Positions 8,718-17,548 of a stretch of DNA of 64,000 nt are shown piece after piece. The notes beneath the pieces are model-generated. The model ran no database searches. It was not told the origin of the DNA and saw only the letters and a list, made by a program, of their open reading frames with translations. The position numbers and the translations under genes were made by a program. Each line of letters begins with the position of its first letter. Position 1 is the first letter of the stretch. Source of the stretch: Marinicella litoralis (GTDB lineage: Bacteria > Pseudomonadota > Gammaproteobacteria > Xanthomonadales > Marinicellaceae); NCBI RefSeq assembly GCF_002591915.1, contig NZ_NIHB01000001.1, forward strand, positions 721,805-785,804, written 5' to 3'.

Positions 8718-11498
8718 ATGAAACCATTCATCACCTTGTGCCTGTGCGCCATCACCGGACTGGCACAAGCCAGCACTTTAAATATACCGAATACCTTCAC
8801 ACCGAACACACCAGCCCGAGCATCTGAAGTCAATGCCAACTTCAACGCCACAAAATCCGCTGTGGATGACAATGACAGTCGTTTGGCTTCTGTAGAGGCT
8901 TTGTTGACCACCATGCAAAGCAGCATCACTAACTTAGAAAACACGGTGGCCTCACAACAAACCACCATCACCAACCAACAAAACCTGATCAGTCAATTAC
9001 AGTCGGACTTGGCAGCGGTGGAATCCAACAGTGTTTTGGGTTTGGACGGATATTTAAGTTTGACCACATTCAATGGCTATGATACGGCGGAATTTACCGG
9101 TGTTAATGTTCAGATTAACGATGGATCAGGAGACACTGATGGGGTGGTCAACGGCTTGGGCAATGTCATCATTGGTTACAACGAGTTCACTTCTCCAGGC
9201 ACTTTGTTTTGCAGCTTACCTCAATACAGCAATGAAACAGACTGCAACAATTCTGGTGGTACTTGGCAAGAGAACGTAACAAATGGATCTCATAATTTAA
9301 TTTTAGGAAGGGCGCATTCTTTCACTTCATTTTCATCACTGATCTCTGGCCACAGTAATGTCAGTAACAACGAGAATACAACGTTATTGAGCAGTGGATA
9401 CAGTACCAGCAATGGCATCAGAGGAATCATATTAGGGGGCTCCAGTCATTCAATCAATGCCGATTACAGCAGCATCATGGGAGGCGCAGACAATCATGCT
9501 GAGGAAGAACTGACTTCTTTGGTGGGTGGCTTAGGCAATATTGCATCAGGTTACGGCAGCAGCATCACAGGTGGCAATTACAACTCAACCAATGACTATT
9601 ATAGCGTTGTATCTGGAGGGCAATATAATCAAGCCACAGGAAGCTATTCTAGCGTCAGCGGCGGACAGAATAATGAAGCCAGCGGTGATCATGCCAGTGT
9701 CAGTGGGGGAAATCAGCTTGTGGCATCAGTCAACCATCAATGGCGCGCAGGTGATTTGGCTGTTGATATTCAGAATGTTGTTGACTCGAACAGCCAGCAG
9801 TTTAATTCTATTAATCAAAGCATTAATGTCCTTACCAATGATGTTAATTCGACAAACGCAGCGGTAACTTCAAATACAAATGACATTAATTCACTTCAAA
9901 ACAATTCGGTTTTGAGCCTGGATGGTTATTTAAGCCTTATAACAAACAATGGCTATGATACGGCTGTATTCTCTGGAATTAATGTACAAGTAAACAGCGG
10001 ATCAGGCGCAACTCACGCTTCAGTAAATGGTTTAGGAAATTTGATGATTGGTTACAATCGTGATTGGGGTACTGGGAAATATTTTTGCAGTATTTCTGAA
10101 TTCATTGAAGAAAATGATTGCATCAACAACAATGGTACCTGGCAGAAAAATATAACCACCGGTTCGCATAATCTGGTGATAGGAGACAACCATTCATATA
10201 CCAGTTATTCTGGCATAGTCTCTGGATACAGTAATGTCATTAATGCAAATCAAGCCAATGTTTTGGGTGGCAGGGAAAATGTAGCAGGTGGTTCATACAG
10301 CTCAATTGATGGTGGATACAACCATAATGCAACAGGAGACTTCAGCAGTATCAGTGGGGGGCATTCAAATGTTGTGAGTGGATATTCCAGTAGTATCAGC
10401 GGTGGCCGTGATAATCTTGCCAGCGGCGATTACAGCAGTGTCAGTGGTGGCCGACTGAATATCGCCAGTGAAGAAGGTAGCAGTGTTAGTGGCGGTCAAG
10501 AAAATACTGCAAGTTCTTTTTACAGCAGTGTCAGTGGTGGGCATCAGAATGTTTCTGATGCAAACTCTAGCAGCATCAGTGGTGGATTCCAAAACACAGT
10601 AACAGGATCAAGCGGGAGTGTAAGCGGTGGTTGGCAAAGAACCATTAGCTCAAACTTGGGTTGGACTGGAGGAAACTTGTCAACCAACATTCAACCTACT
10701 GTCAATGCTTTAGTCAACGAAATGAGTCAAGTGCAAGACGATTTAATTGCAGTAGAAGATGATGTCATTCTACTGAATTCTGATGTTTCAGGACTAAACA
10801 ACGATTTTTCAACACTGAACACATCTGTCAACACCAATCAAACCAACATCACCAATGTCAGTAATAGCCTAACCGCTGTTCAAAACAACTCTGTTCTGTC
10901 ATTAGATGGCTTCCTCACCCTTTCCAACATCAACGGTTACGACACCGCAGAATTCACCGGCATCAATGTTCAGGTCAACGACGGTTCTGGTACCACCCAA
11001 GGCGTCACCAATGGACTGGGGAATTTACAAATTGGTTACAATGAAGTTACTGGTAACGCCATCTTTTTCTGCTCGGACAACGACTACTACAATCAAAACG
11101 ACTGCACCACCAATGGCGGAGTTTGGGACCAAAATGTCACCACAGGCTCGCACAACTTGATCATAGGTGATGACCATTCTTACACCAGTCATGGTTCGAT
11201 TGTGGCAGGCTTGGCTAATATATCCAATGATCGATTTTCCAGTGTTTTGGGTGGTTGGAGAAACCTGGCCGCAGGGAATGTGTCCACTGTGTCCGGCGGC
11301 AGCTACAACATCGCCAATGGCAGCATCAACAGCGTGACAGGTGGTTACAGCAACACCGCAACAGGCTCCAGAAGCAGTGTAACCGGTGGCCAAGGCAATC
11401 TGGCCTTTGGTGCTTACAGCACGGTCAGCGGTGGCAACGGCAGAACCGCCAACGGTGATGACGATTGGGTTGCAGGTTCTTTAACGGAAGACTTTTGA
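8718..11498 (+). CDS. Large secreted three-module protein with YadA-head-like repeats
   Basis: A 926-residue protein. The start at 8718 has a GGGGGAG ribosome site, and an 18-residue signal peptide ends GLAQA. A heptad-like stalk (about 40-100) precedes three homologous modules starting near residues 104, 395 and 723, each opening NSVL-LDGYLSL or NSVLSLDGFLTL. A conserved Cys pair about 12 apart (FCS...DC) and N-T-GSHNLI-G follow. Then come tandem 14-residue repeats of the SSVSGG-N-ASG type, as in the beta-roll heads of trimeric autotransporters. Coiled-coil-like stretches rich in N and I link the modules. There is no C-terminal YadA anchor, so it is not a complete autotransporter. It is likely a trimeric surface or matrix fibre. 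The small secreted gene 10 bp downstream is probably co-transcribed. Confidence 0.75.
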   Translation: MKPFITLCLCAITGLAQASTLNIPNTFTPNTPARASEVNANFNATKSAVDDNDSRLASVEALLTTMQSSITNLENTVASQQTTITNQQNLISQLQSDLAAVESNSVLGLDGYLSLTTFNGYDTAEFTGVNVQINDGSGDTDGVVNGLGNVIIGYNEFTSPGTLFCSLPQYSNETDCNNSGGTWQENVTNGSHNLILGRAHSFTSFSSLISGHSNVSNNENTTLLSSGYSTSNGIRGIILGGSSHSINADYSSIMGGADNHAEEELTSLVGGLGNIASGYGSSITGGNYNSTNDYYSVVSGGQYNQATGSYSSVSGGQNNEASGDHASVSGGNQLVASVNHQWRAGDLAVDIQNVVDSNSQQFNSINQSINVLTNDVNSTNAAVTSNTNDINSLQNNSVLSLDGYLSLITNNGYDTAVFSGINVQVNSGSGATHASVNGLGNLMIGYNRDWGTGKYFCSISEFIEENDCINNNGTWQKNITTGSHNLVIGDNHSYTSYSGIVSGYSNVINANQANVLGGRENVAGGSYSSIDGGYNHNATGDFSSISGGHSNVVSGYSSSISGGRDNLASGDYSSVSGGRLNIASEEGSSVSGGQENTASSFYSSVSGGHQNVSDANSSSISGGFQNTVTGSSGSVSGGWQRTISSNLGWTGGNLSTNIQPTVNALVNEMSQVQDDLIAVEDDVILLNSDVSGLNNDFSTLNTSVNTNQTNITNVSNSLTAVQNNSVLSLDGFLTLSNINGYDTAEFTGINVQVNDGSGTTQGVTNGLGNLQIGYNEVTGNAIFFCSDNDYYNQNDCTTNGGVWDQNVTTGSHNLIIGDDHSYTSHGSIVAGLANISNDRFSSVLGGWRNLAAGNVSTVSGGSYNIANGSINSVTGGYSNTATGSRSSVTGGQGNLAFGAYSTVSGGNGRTANGDDDWVAGSLTEDF

Positions 11499-11508
11499 GG
11501 ACAGACCC

Positions 11509-11910
11509 ATGAGTCGATACAAAATCATGGCAGTGGCCGCCTTCTTGGCCACCACTGCCCAAACTTTAGCCACTGACCTGATCTTTAAATCGGGCTTTGA
11601 TCCCAATGGCCTGGTTTCTGGTCAAGTCTTGGGTTTGGGTGCAGATCCAATCCAATTAAGACTGTCAGCCACAGGCGTGAATGAAACCATGACCCTGACC
11701 CAATCAGGCGGATTCATCTTCAAAAGCTATGTCACCTCAGGTGATGCTTGGCAAGTCACCATCGAACAGATGCCCGCCCAACAGCATTGCAACCTGACCA
11801 ACGCCTCTGGCACCATGACCACAACCGGTGATGATGCCTTGCAAGTCACTTGTGGCACCTTAGAATCCGAATGGGATGTGATGAACTGGGATGAAGGGGT
11901 CTGGCAATGA
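11509..11910 (+). CDS. Small secreted protein downstream of the YadA-head-like gene
   Basis: A 133-residue protein of unknown family. It has a signal peptide (about 1-21, ending TLAT), then DLIFKSGFDPNGLVSGQVLGLG and a compact domain with a Cys pair (about 96 and 119) that resembles a carboxypeptidase-regulatory or Ig-like beta sandwich. It ends WDEGVWQ with no anchor. The gene begins 10 bp after the 926-residue fibre-like protein and is probably translated from the same mRNA, so a role as partner or cap is possible but unproven. It converges on miaA with only 2 bp between stops. Confidence 0.6.
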   Translation: MSRYKIMAVAAFLATTAQTLATDLIFKSGFDPNGLVSGQVLGLGADPIQLRLSATGVNETMTLTQSGGFIFKSYVTSGDAWQVTIEQMPAQQHCNLTNASGTMTTTGDDALQVTCGTLESEWDVMNWDEGVWQ

Positions 11911-11912
11911 GT

Positions 11913-12869
11913 TCAATTGTGCAGAAATTCATCTACATGTTGTTTTAACACAGACAGGTAATCTGGTTTCATTGGGTCCAGCCAAATGGCATTTTCCTCT
12001 TTGCGCAACCAAGTCAGTTGGCGTTTGGCCAATTGTCGGGTGGCGACGATGCCTTTGAATATGAAGTCCTCTTTGCTGGTTTTGCCTTCCAAGTGCTCCC
12101 AAGCCTGGCGATAACCCACCGAACGCATGGAAGGCAGTTCATCGTGGTTTCTGGGATGTGCCATCAAGGTTCGCATTTCATCGAGGAAGCCTTGTTTGAG
12201 CATCAGCTTAAAACGCATGGCGATGCGCTCATGCAAAATGCTGCGATCTTCAGGTGAGATGATGATTTTTAGGCTGTTGTATTTCAGTTTTTGTCCTTGG
12301 TCCAATTCATACCAGGTACTCATGGTTTGTCCGGTCAATAAATACACTTCATAGGCGCGGTTGATCCGCTGAGGGTCATTGGGGTGGATGCGGGCGGCAC
12401 TTTCAGGATCGACTGCAGCCAATTGTTCATGAACATGTTCCCAGCCCAGGTTATCGGCCATGGATTGGATTTGTTCCCTGGTCTTGGGGTCGGCTTCTGG
12501 CAATTGCGATAGGCCATTTTGTAGGGCGTTGTAATACATCATGGTACCACCAGCCAATAAAGGAATGCGCTGATTATCGACACTTTGTTGCATCAGATTG
12601 ATGGCATCATGACAAAAATTTGCCGCTGAATAGGGTTCCCAGGTTTCACACACATCGACCAATGCATGGGGTGCTTGTTTGCGTGTTTCGGCATCGGGTT
12701 TGGCGGTACCAATGTCCATGCCTTTGTAAACCAATGCCGAGTCGACTGAAATGATGTCGCCTTGATATTCCTGGTGCAATAAAATCGCCGCATCGGTTTT
12801 GCCCGCGGCAGTGGGGCCCATCAAGAAAACGGCCTTTGGTAAGTTTGAATTTTCGGTCACATCACCCAT
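11913..12869 (-). CDS. miaA: tRNA dimethylallyltransferase
   Basis: A 318-residue MiaA, which transfers the dimethylallyl group from DMAPP to N6 of A37 in tRNAs reading UNN codons. The P-loop GPTAAGKT is at residues 18-25. The general-base Asp and substrate region is ISVDSALVYKGMDIGTAKP, and the TMMYYNALQNGL segment and RINRAYEVYLLTG follow as in the family. It starts 9 bp after the mutL stop, the usual mutL-miaA order. The hfq gene that often comes next is absent here. Confidence 0.96.
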   Translation of the reverse strand: MGDVTENSNLPKAVFLMGPTAAGKTDAAILLHQEYQGDIISVDSALVYKGMDIGTAKPDAETRKQAPHALVDVCETWEPYSAANFCHDAINLMQQSVDNQRIPLLAGGTMMYYNALQNGLSQLPEADPKTREQIQSMADNLGWEHVHEQLAAVDPESAARIHPNDPQRINRAYEVYLLTGQTMSTWYELDQGQKLKYNSLKIIISPEDRSILHERIAMRFKLMLKQGFLDEMRTLMAHPRNHDELPSMRSVGYRQAWEHLEGKTSKEDFIFKGIVATRQLAKRQLTWLRKEENAIWLDPMKPDYLSVLKQHVDEFLHN

Positions 12870-12878
12870 GAGCGAAGA

Positions 12879-14711
12879 TTATTGACCACGCAGGAATAAT
12901 TTGTCCAATTGTTTCATGTCTAACTGCGTCCAAGTCGGTCTTCCGTGGTTACATTGGTCCGAACGCAAGGTATTTTCCATGTCACGCAACAAGGCATTCA
13001 TTTCCATGATTGATAATTGGCGGTTGGCTCGAACCGAACCATGACAAGCCATGGTGGACATGATTTCATTGATTTGCGCTTCGATTTTCTGACTGGAACC
13101 CAAGGCCACGATTTCAGACAACACATCTTTGATCAGATTTTCCACATCGGCATTGGCCAACATCGCTGGTATCTTGCGAATCACCAAACTCTCCTCGCCG
13201 GTGATGGTTATTTCAAAACCCAGTTGATCAAACCAATTTCGGTGGGTTTCTACTGCATTGACTTCTCGGCTGGAGACATTGACTTGAATCGGCACCAATA
13301 ATTTTTGGTTACGCAAAGCGTCCTCTGCAAACTTTTCTTTCATGCGTTCATAAGTGATGCGTTCATGAGCGGCATGCATGTCAACAATGATCAGACCATG
13401 TTGATTTTCAGCAATGATAAACACGCCATGGATTTGTGCTTTGGCATATCCCAATGGAGGGATGTCTTGCTGATCATGTTCTGAGGTCGGCAGGTTGTTG
13501 TAATCACCTGCTGGATAGCTGGGCAGGTTTTGGCTGGCTTGGGCTGATTGACTTAAGTAATCAAAACTGGCTTCGTTCACCCCTTGGGATGGTACCGAAG
13601 ACTGAAAATGGCCACCTGAACCGCCACCAGATAAATTCATGCGGTGTTGCATTTGCGAATAATCAGGCAAAGGTTCGGTTACCGTTGCTGACATTTCTCC
13701 GACACGTGTATGAGCCAGCGATTGATGAATGGAACCAAAAATAAAGTCATGGACTAATTTAGAATCGCGAAAACGCACTTCGTGTTTGGTTGGGTGAACA
13801 TTGACATCGACCAATTCCGGGTCAATGTCCAAATACAACACAAAAGCCGGAAAGCGACCATGAAACAACACATCTTGATAGGCTTGTCTGATGGCATGGC
13901 CCACCAATTTGTCTTTGATCATGCGGTTGTTGATGTAAAAAAATTGGCGATCAGGTTGCGCTCGGTTCCAAGAGGGTTTGGCCACCCAGCCTGACATTTT
14001 CAATTTACCTCGTTCTTGTTCCATGTATATGGCGTTTTCAATAAAGTCTTTGCCACACAGTTGATTGATGCGTTGGTGTTTGAGGATGTCTGAATCACCA
14101 CCCGAATGACAGCCCTGGGCATTGCGGATCATTTTACCGTTGTGACTGAGTCTGAAAGTGACATCAAAGCGAGACAATGAAACGCGCTTGATCAATTCAT
14201 CGATGCGCAGGTATTCGGTTTGATCGGTTTTCATAAAACGCCGGCGGGCGGGCGTGTTGAAAAACAGATCTGAGACAATGATGGTGGTGCCAATCGGATG
14301 GGCTGCAGGCATTGGGCCTTCAATTTCGCCGCCATGGGCATTGATTTGATAAGCCATCTCGGCGTCTTGGTGTCGTGAAATCAATTCAAAACGGCTGACC
14401 GAGGCGATACTCGGTAAGGCTTCGCCCCGAAAACCCATTGATAACAGGGACTCTAAATCATCCAATGACTGTATTTTGCTGGTCGCATGGCGTTGCAGGG
14501 CCATGGATAAATCTTGTTGAGTGATGCCTTGGCCATTGTCGGTGATTTTAATGCGCTTTTTACCACCGGTTTGCACATCGATGTCAATCACAGTGGCGCC
14601 TGCATCCAGGGCATTTTCTACCAGCTCCTTAACCACCGAAGCGGGCCTTTCAACCACTTCGCCTGCGGCAATTTGGTCGATCAATTGATTGGGAAGTTTT
14701 CTGATACTCAT
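12879..14711 (-). CDS. mutL: DNA mismatch repair protein MutL, endonuclease-motif type
   Basis: A 610-residue MutL when started at MSIRKLPNQLIDQIAAGEVV; a 9-codon upstream extension is unlike the family. The N-terminal GHKL ATPase has ENALDAGA, DNGQGI and GFRGEAL. A Gly/Ser/Gln-rich linker covers about 340-420. The C-terminal dimerisation domain keeps DMHAAHERITYE (Asp444), ACHGSVRA and CNHGRP, the metal-binding endonuclease motifs of nicking MutL proteins. It therefore probably nicks the new strand itself, fitting a bacterium without MutH/Dam-directed repair. Co-transcribed with miaA. Confidence 0.95.
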   Translation of the reverse strand: MSIRKLPNQLIDQIAAGEVVERPASVVKELVENALDAGATVIDIDVQTGGKKRIKITDNGQGITQQDLSMALQRHATSKIQSLDDLESLLSMGFRGEALPSIASVSRFELISRHQDAEMAYQINAHGGEIEGPMPAAHPIGTTIIVSDLFFNTPARRRFMKTDQTEYLRIDELIKRVSLSRFDVTFRLSHNGKMIRNAQGCHSGGDSDILKHQRINQLCGKDFIENAIYMEQERGKLKMSGWVAKPSWNRAQPDRQFFYINNRMIKDKLVGHAIRQAYQDVLFHGRFPAFVLYLDIDPELVDVNVHPTKHEVRFRDSKLVHDFIFGSIHQSLAHTRVGEMSATVTEPLPDYSQMQHRMNLSGGGSGGHFQSSVPSQGVNEASFDYLSQSAQASQNLPSYPAGDYNNLPTSEHDQQDIPPLGYAKAQIHGVFIIAENQHGLIIVDMHAAHERITYERMKEKFAEDALRNQKLLVPIQVNVSSREVNAVETHRNWFDQLGFEITITGEESLVIRKIPAMLANADVENLIKDVLSEIVALGSSQKIEAQINEIMSTMACHGSVRANRQLSIMEMNALLRDMENTLRSDQCNHGRPTWTQLDMKQLDKLFLRGQ

Positions 14712-14864
14712 GTGATAAATTTTAACATGAGAATGCACAGAAATGATTCATTCCTGGTCGCAACTTTAAGGATATGTTTGACTACATACAGTGTGTGGAA
14801 TGTCCTTGGCTGAACCGATTCGCTGTCAACGTCAGTCCAAGTTTCACTCAATGCCATCAAACCC

Positions 14865-17069
14865 TTACTGGATATTCAGTTGAATGACTTTATTTTGTGG
14901 CTTATTGGCGTGGCGTTTCAGGAAATAATAAAAGGCGTAAAGTAAAGACGCACATGCCAGCAACCAACAGCTGGCAAACACCGGATGTTGGGCAAAAGTC
15001 ACAAGCTGATAAAAACAGGTGGCAATCAAATAAGCGATGCCAGTGGAATAGCTGGCTGAAAACAAGGCCCATTGTTTACCCGTTTCCTTGGCGATGGTGG
15101 CGATGACAGTAACACAAGGGAAATACAACAAGACAAACAGCAAATAGGCATAAGCCGCGAAACCATTTCTGAATTTTTCCTGCAAGATGCCGAATAACTG
15201 GGTTGAAACACCTTGGTTTTCTGCCATGTTTTCCACGGCATCAATTTCAGCCAATGACAGCCCCAAAGGATCGGTTAAGGCATCGGCCAGACCAGCCGCA
15301 TTGTCAGGGATGGTTTGTAAGGCTTCCATCAATTGTTCACCTATGGTGGCATCATCTTCTGTTATGGATTTAGAGTAAATGGCATCCAATGAACCCACCA
15401 TCACCTCTTTGGCCAACAATCCTGTAAATAAACCTACCACGGCAGGCCAGTTATCTTGTTCTATGCCCATGGGAGCGAACAGCGGGGTGGCTATTTGTGA
15501 GCCAGCGGCCAACATCGATTGATCGACGTCTTTGTTGCCCCACGAAAAATCCCTGCCCACCGATGAGATGATTTGGAGAATCAACACAATGACGATAATG
15601 ATTTTACCGGCGTCTATCATAAAACCGCGCAGTTTGAACCAGGTGGATTTGAGGATATAAAAAACGCCAGGAAAACGCCATTGAGGTAGCTCAATCACAA
15701 AAGGATCGGGTTTGCCAGGCAGGATGGTTTTGCGCATCAACAAACCAGTGGCTACGGCCACCAAAATGCCAATTAAATACAGGGAAAGCACGATCAAAGC
15801 CGCATTTTCAGTGAAAAAGGCAGCAACAAACAAGGCATAAACAGATAACCTCGCGCCACATGACATGAAAGGTGCCATCAGGGTGGTGATGATGCGTTCG
15901 TCTTTTTTCGCCAGTTGGCGCGTGGCCATGACCGCTGGCACATTACAGCCAAAACTGACGATCAATGGAACAAAGGCTTTGCCGGAAAGGCCGATTTTTT
16001 GTAACCAATTGTTCATCACAAAAGCCGCTCTGACCATATAACCAGATTCTTCTAACAAGGTCAGGAATAAAAACAAAAAACCAATCACAGGTATAAAGGT
16101 GGCAACGGTTTGAATGCCAGCGCCGATGCCATCTGCCAGCACCACTGTGAGCCAATCAGGTGCATGAACCATAGTCAACAACTGGCTGGTTCCATTGATG
16201 AACAGGGCACCTGTGGCGATGTCGAAAAAGTCCACAAACACGCTGGCCACATTGGTGGCAAAGAAAAACATCAGGTACATGGCAAACATAAAAGCCAAAC
16301 TACCGCTTAATGGACTGGTCAGCCATTGATCGATTTTGCTGAAAGCGTTTTTCTTGTTTTTTCTTGAGGTGTCACTGGGATGTACAGTCACCGATGCAGC
16401 CATGTCCATGGCCTGTTGAAAGCGTGCATCAAAAACACGTTTACTCTCATTGATTACTTCATCCGAGGATTTAACATATTGTTTGATGGCTTCTGCCCGG
16501 GTATCAGCGGCAGGTAAATCAATGTCTTTTGGTAATTCTGTGTGCAAGTGATCTGCGGCTGTCTGATCGGATAGGGCCAGTTCAATGGCATCGAACAAGG
16601 CCTTGATGCCCTCATGATTGATGGCAGTGGTGGTGATGACTGGACAGCCGGTTATCTCAGCGAGTTTTTCAAGGTCGATGACTTTGCCGCTGGCCGCTCG
16701 TTCATCATCCATGTTAAGCACCAAAATGGTGGGAACGTCTAAATCGAGGACTTCGGTGGTTAAGAACAAGCAGCGTTCTAAATTGTTGGCGTTGAGTACA
16801 TTGACATAGACAGCGATATCAGCTTTGTTGATGGCTTGTTTAACCACCAATTCATCTTGTGACAATTCGGCCAATGAAAGGCCATAAATACCCGGTAAAT
16901 CAACCAAGGTAAATTGGGTGTTGTTGCGAATCAGTTTGGCTTTGGATTCACTGACTGTGACACCCGCCCAGTTGCCGGTTTTTTTGTTTTGTCCAGCGAG
17001 GGCATTGAATAAGGTGGTTTTACCGCTGTTGGGGTTTCCAATCAGGGCGACTTTGGCAATAGGGGCCAT
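14865..17069 (-). CDS. feoB: Ferrous iron transporter FeoB
   Basis: A 734-residue inner-membrane Fe(II) importer. The N-terminal G domain has G1 GNPNSGKT (11-18), G3 DLPG and G4 NMDD. A helical spacer follows. The membrane part has about ten spans with the two Gate segments; the first carries SFGCNVPAVMATRQ with its conserved Cys. G4 is NMDD rather than NMMD, which keeps the required N--D. It lies 12 bp after feoA. No feoC is seen. The operon carries a Fur-box-like site upstream, so repression by iron-loaded Fur is likely. Confidence 0.96.
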   Translation of the reverse strand: MAPIAKVALIGNPNSGKTTLFNALAGQNKKTGNWAGVTVSESKAKLIRNNTQFTLVDLPGIYGLSLAELSQDELVVKQAINKADIAVYVNVLNANNLERCLFLTTEVLDLDVPTILVLNMDDERAASGKVIDLEKLAEITGCPVITTTAINHEGIKALFDAIELALSDQTAADHLHTELPKDIDLPAADTRAEAIKQYVKSSDEVINESKRVFDARFQQAMDMAASVTVHPSDTSRKNKKNAFSKIDQWLTSPLSGSLAFMFAMYLMFFFATNVASVFVDFFDIATGALFINGTSQLLTMVHAPDWLTVVLADGIGAGIQTVATFIPVIGFLFLFLTLLEESGYMVRAAFVMNNWLQKIGLSGKAFVPLIVSFGCNVPAVMATRQLAKKDERIITTLMAPFMSCGARLSVYALFVAAFFTENAALIVLSLYLIGILVAVATGLLMRKTILPGKPDPFVIELPQWRFPGVFYILKSTWFKLRGFMIDAGKIIIVIVLILQIISSVGRDFSWGNKDVDQSMLAAGSQIATPLFAPMGIEQDNWPAVVGLFTGLLAKEVMVGSLDAIYSKSITEDDATIGEQLMEALQTIPDNAAGLADALTDPLGLSLAEIDAVENMAENQGVSTQLFGILQEKFRNGFAAYAYLLFVLLYFPCVTVIATIAKETGKQWALFSASYSTGIAYLIATCFYQLVTFAQHPVFASCWLLACASLLYAFYYFLKRHANKPQNKVIQLNIQ

Positions 17070-17081
17070 ACGTGTGGCTGC

Positions 17082-17324
17082 TTAAATCAGTGAAACTGAA
17101 ATGGAATTGATTAAATCTGAGCCTACGGCGATGTTGCCAAAAGGGGTTTTGATGACGGCGCCGTGTTTATACAATGCAACCAATTCAATCATCATGCCTA
17201 AACCCAATCCCATTAAGGTTAGTTTTTGGCTTAAAGATTCAGAGCATGCATTTTTACAAACTTGGTAGGTATTACCCGCTTTGGCTTTTGATAATTGTAC
17301 TGAATGGTCAGTTGTTGCTGTCAT
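17082..17324 (-). CDS. feoA: FeoA, ferrous iron transport accessory protein
   Basis: An 80-residue FeoA of SH3-like fold. The conserved core LTLMGLGLGMMIELVALY and the C-terminal GNIAVGSDLINSISVSL are visible. Family members are cytoplasmic and needed for FeoB function. An N-terminal extension with two Cys (about 23 and 27) is slightly longer than in minimal FeoA. First gene of feoAB, directly behind the Fur-like site. Confidence 0.92.
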   Translation of the reverse strand: MTATTDHSVQLSKAKAGNTYQVCKNACSESLSQKLTLMGLGLGMMIELVALYKHGAVIKTPFGNIAVGSDLINSISVSLI

Positions 17325-17341
17325 GGCAAGATGTTAATCTA

Positions 17342-17363
17342 AATAGTAATGGTTCTCATTATT
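17342..17363 (-). promoter_or_regulatory. Fur box upstream of feoAB
   Basis: On the minus strand AATAATGAGAACCATTACTA matches the Fur consensus, with inverted halves around AATGAGAA and CATTACTATT. It ends 18 bp before the feoA start codon. Position and downstream genes support the call. There are a few mismatches to the 19-bp consensus. Confidence 0.7.
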
Positions 17364-17548
17364 AGGTATTGTTCTGAATAAATCAAGACCCTTTTACTTA
17401 AATTTCATAAAAGTTTGACTCAAATCAAGCAGCAAGGCGCTTAATTAAAATGGATAAATGGTGAACCAGTCATAAACTGGCTTTAATTGTTTGGTTTAGT
17501 GCCGTGCAATTTGATAAAATGAACCGTTTATTTTGACTGGAATCATTG

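Noticed and set aside
9541-9867. Additional open frames across the YadA-like gene on both strands
   Set aside because: They are shadows produced by its repetitive Ser/Gly/Asn codons; no start signals and no family resemblance.
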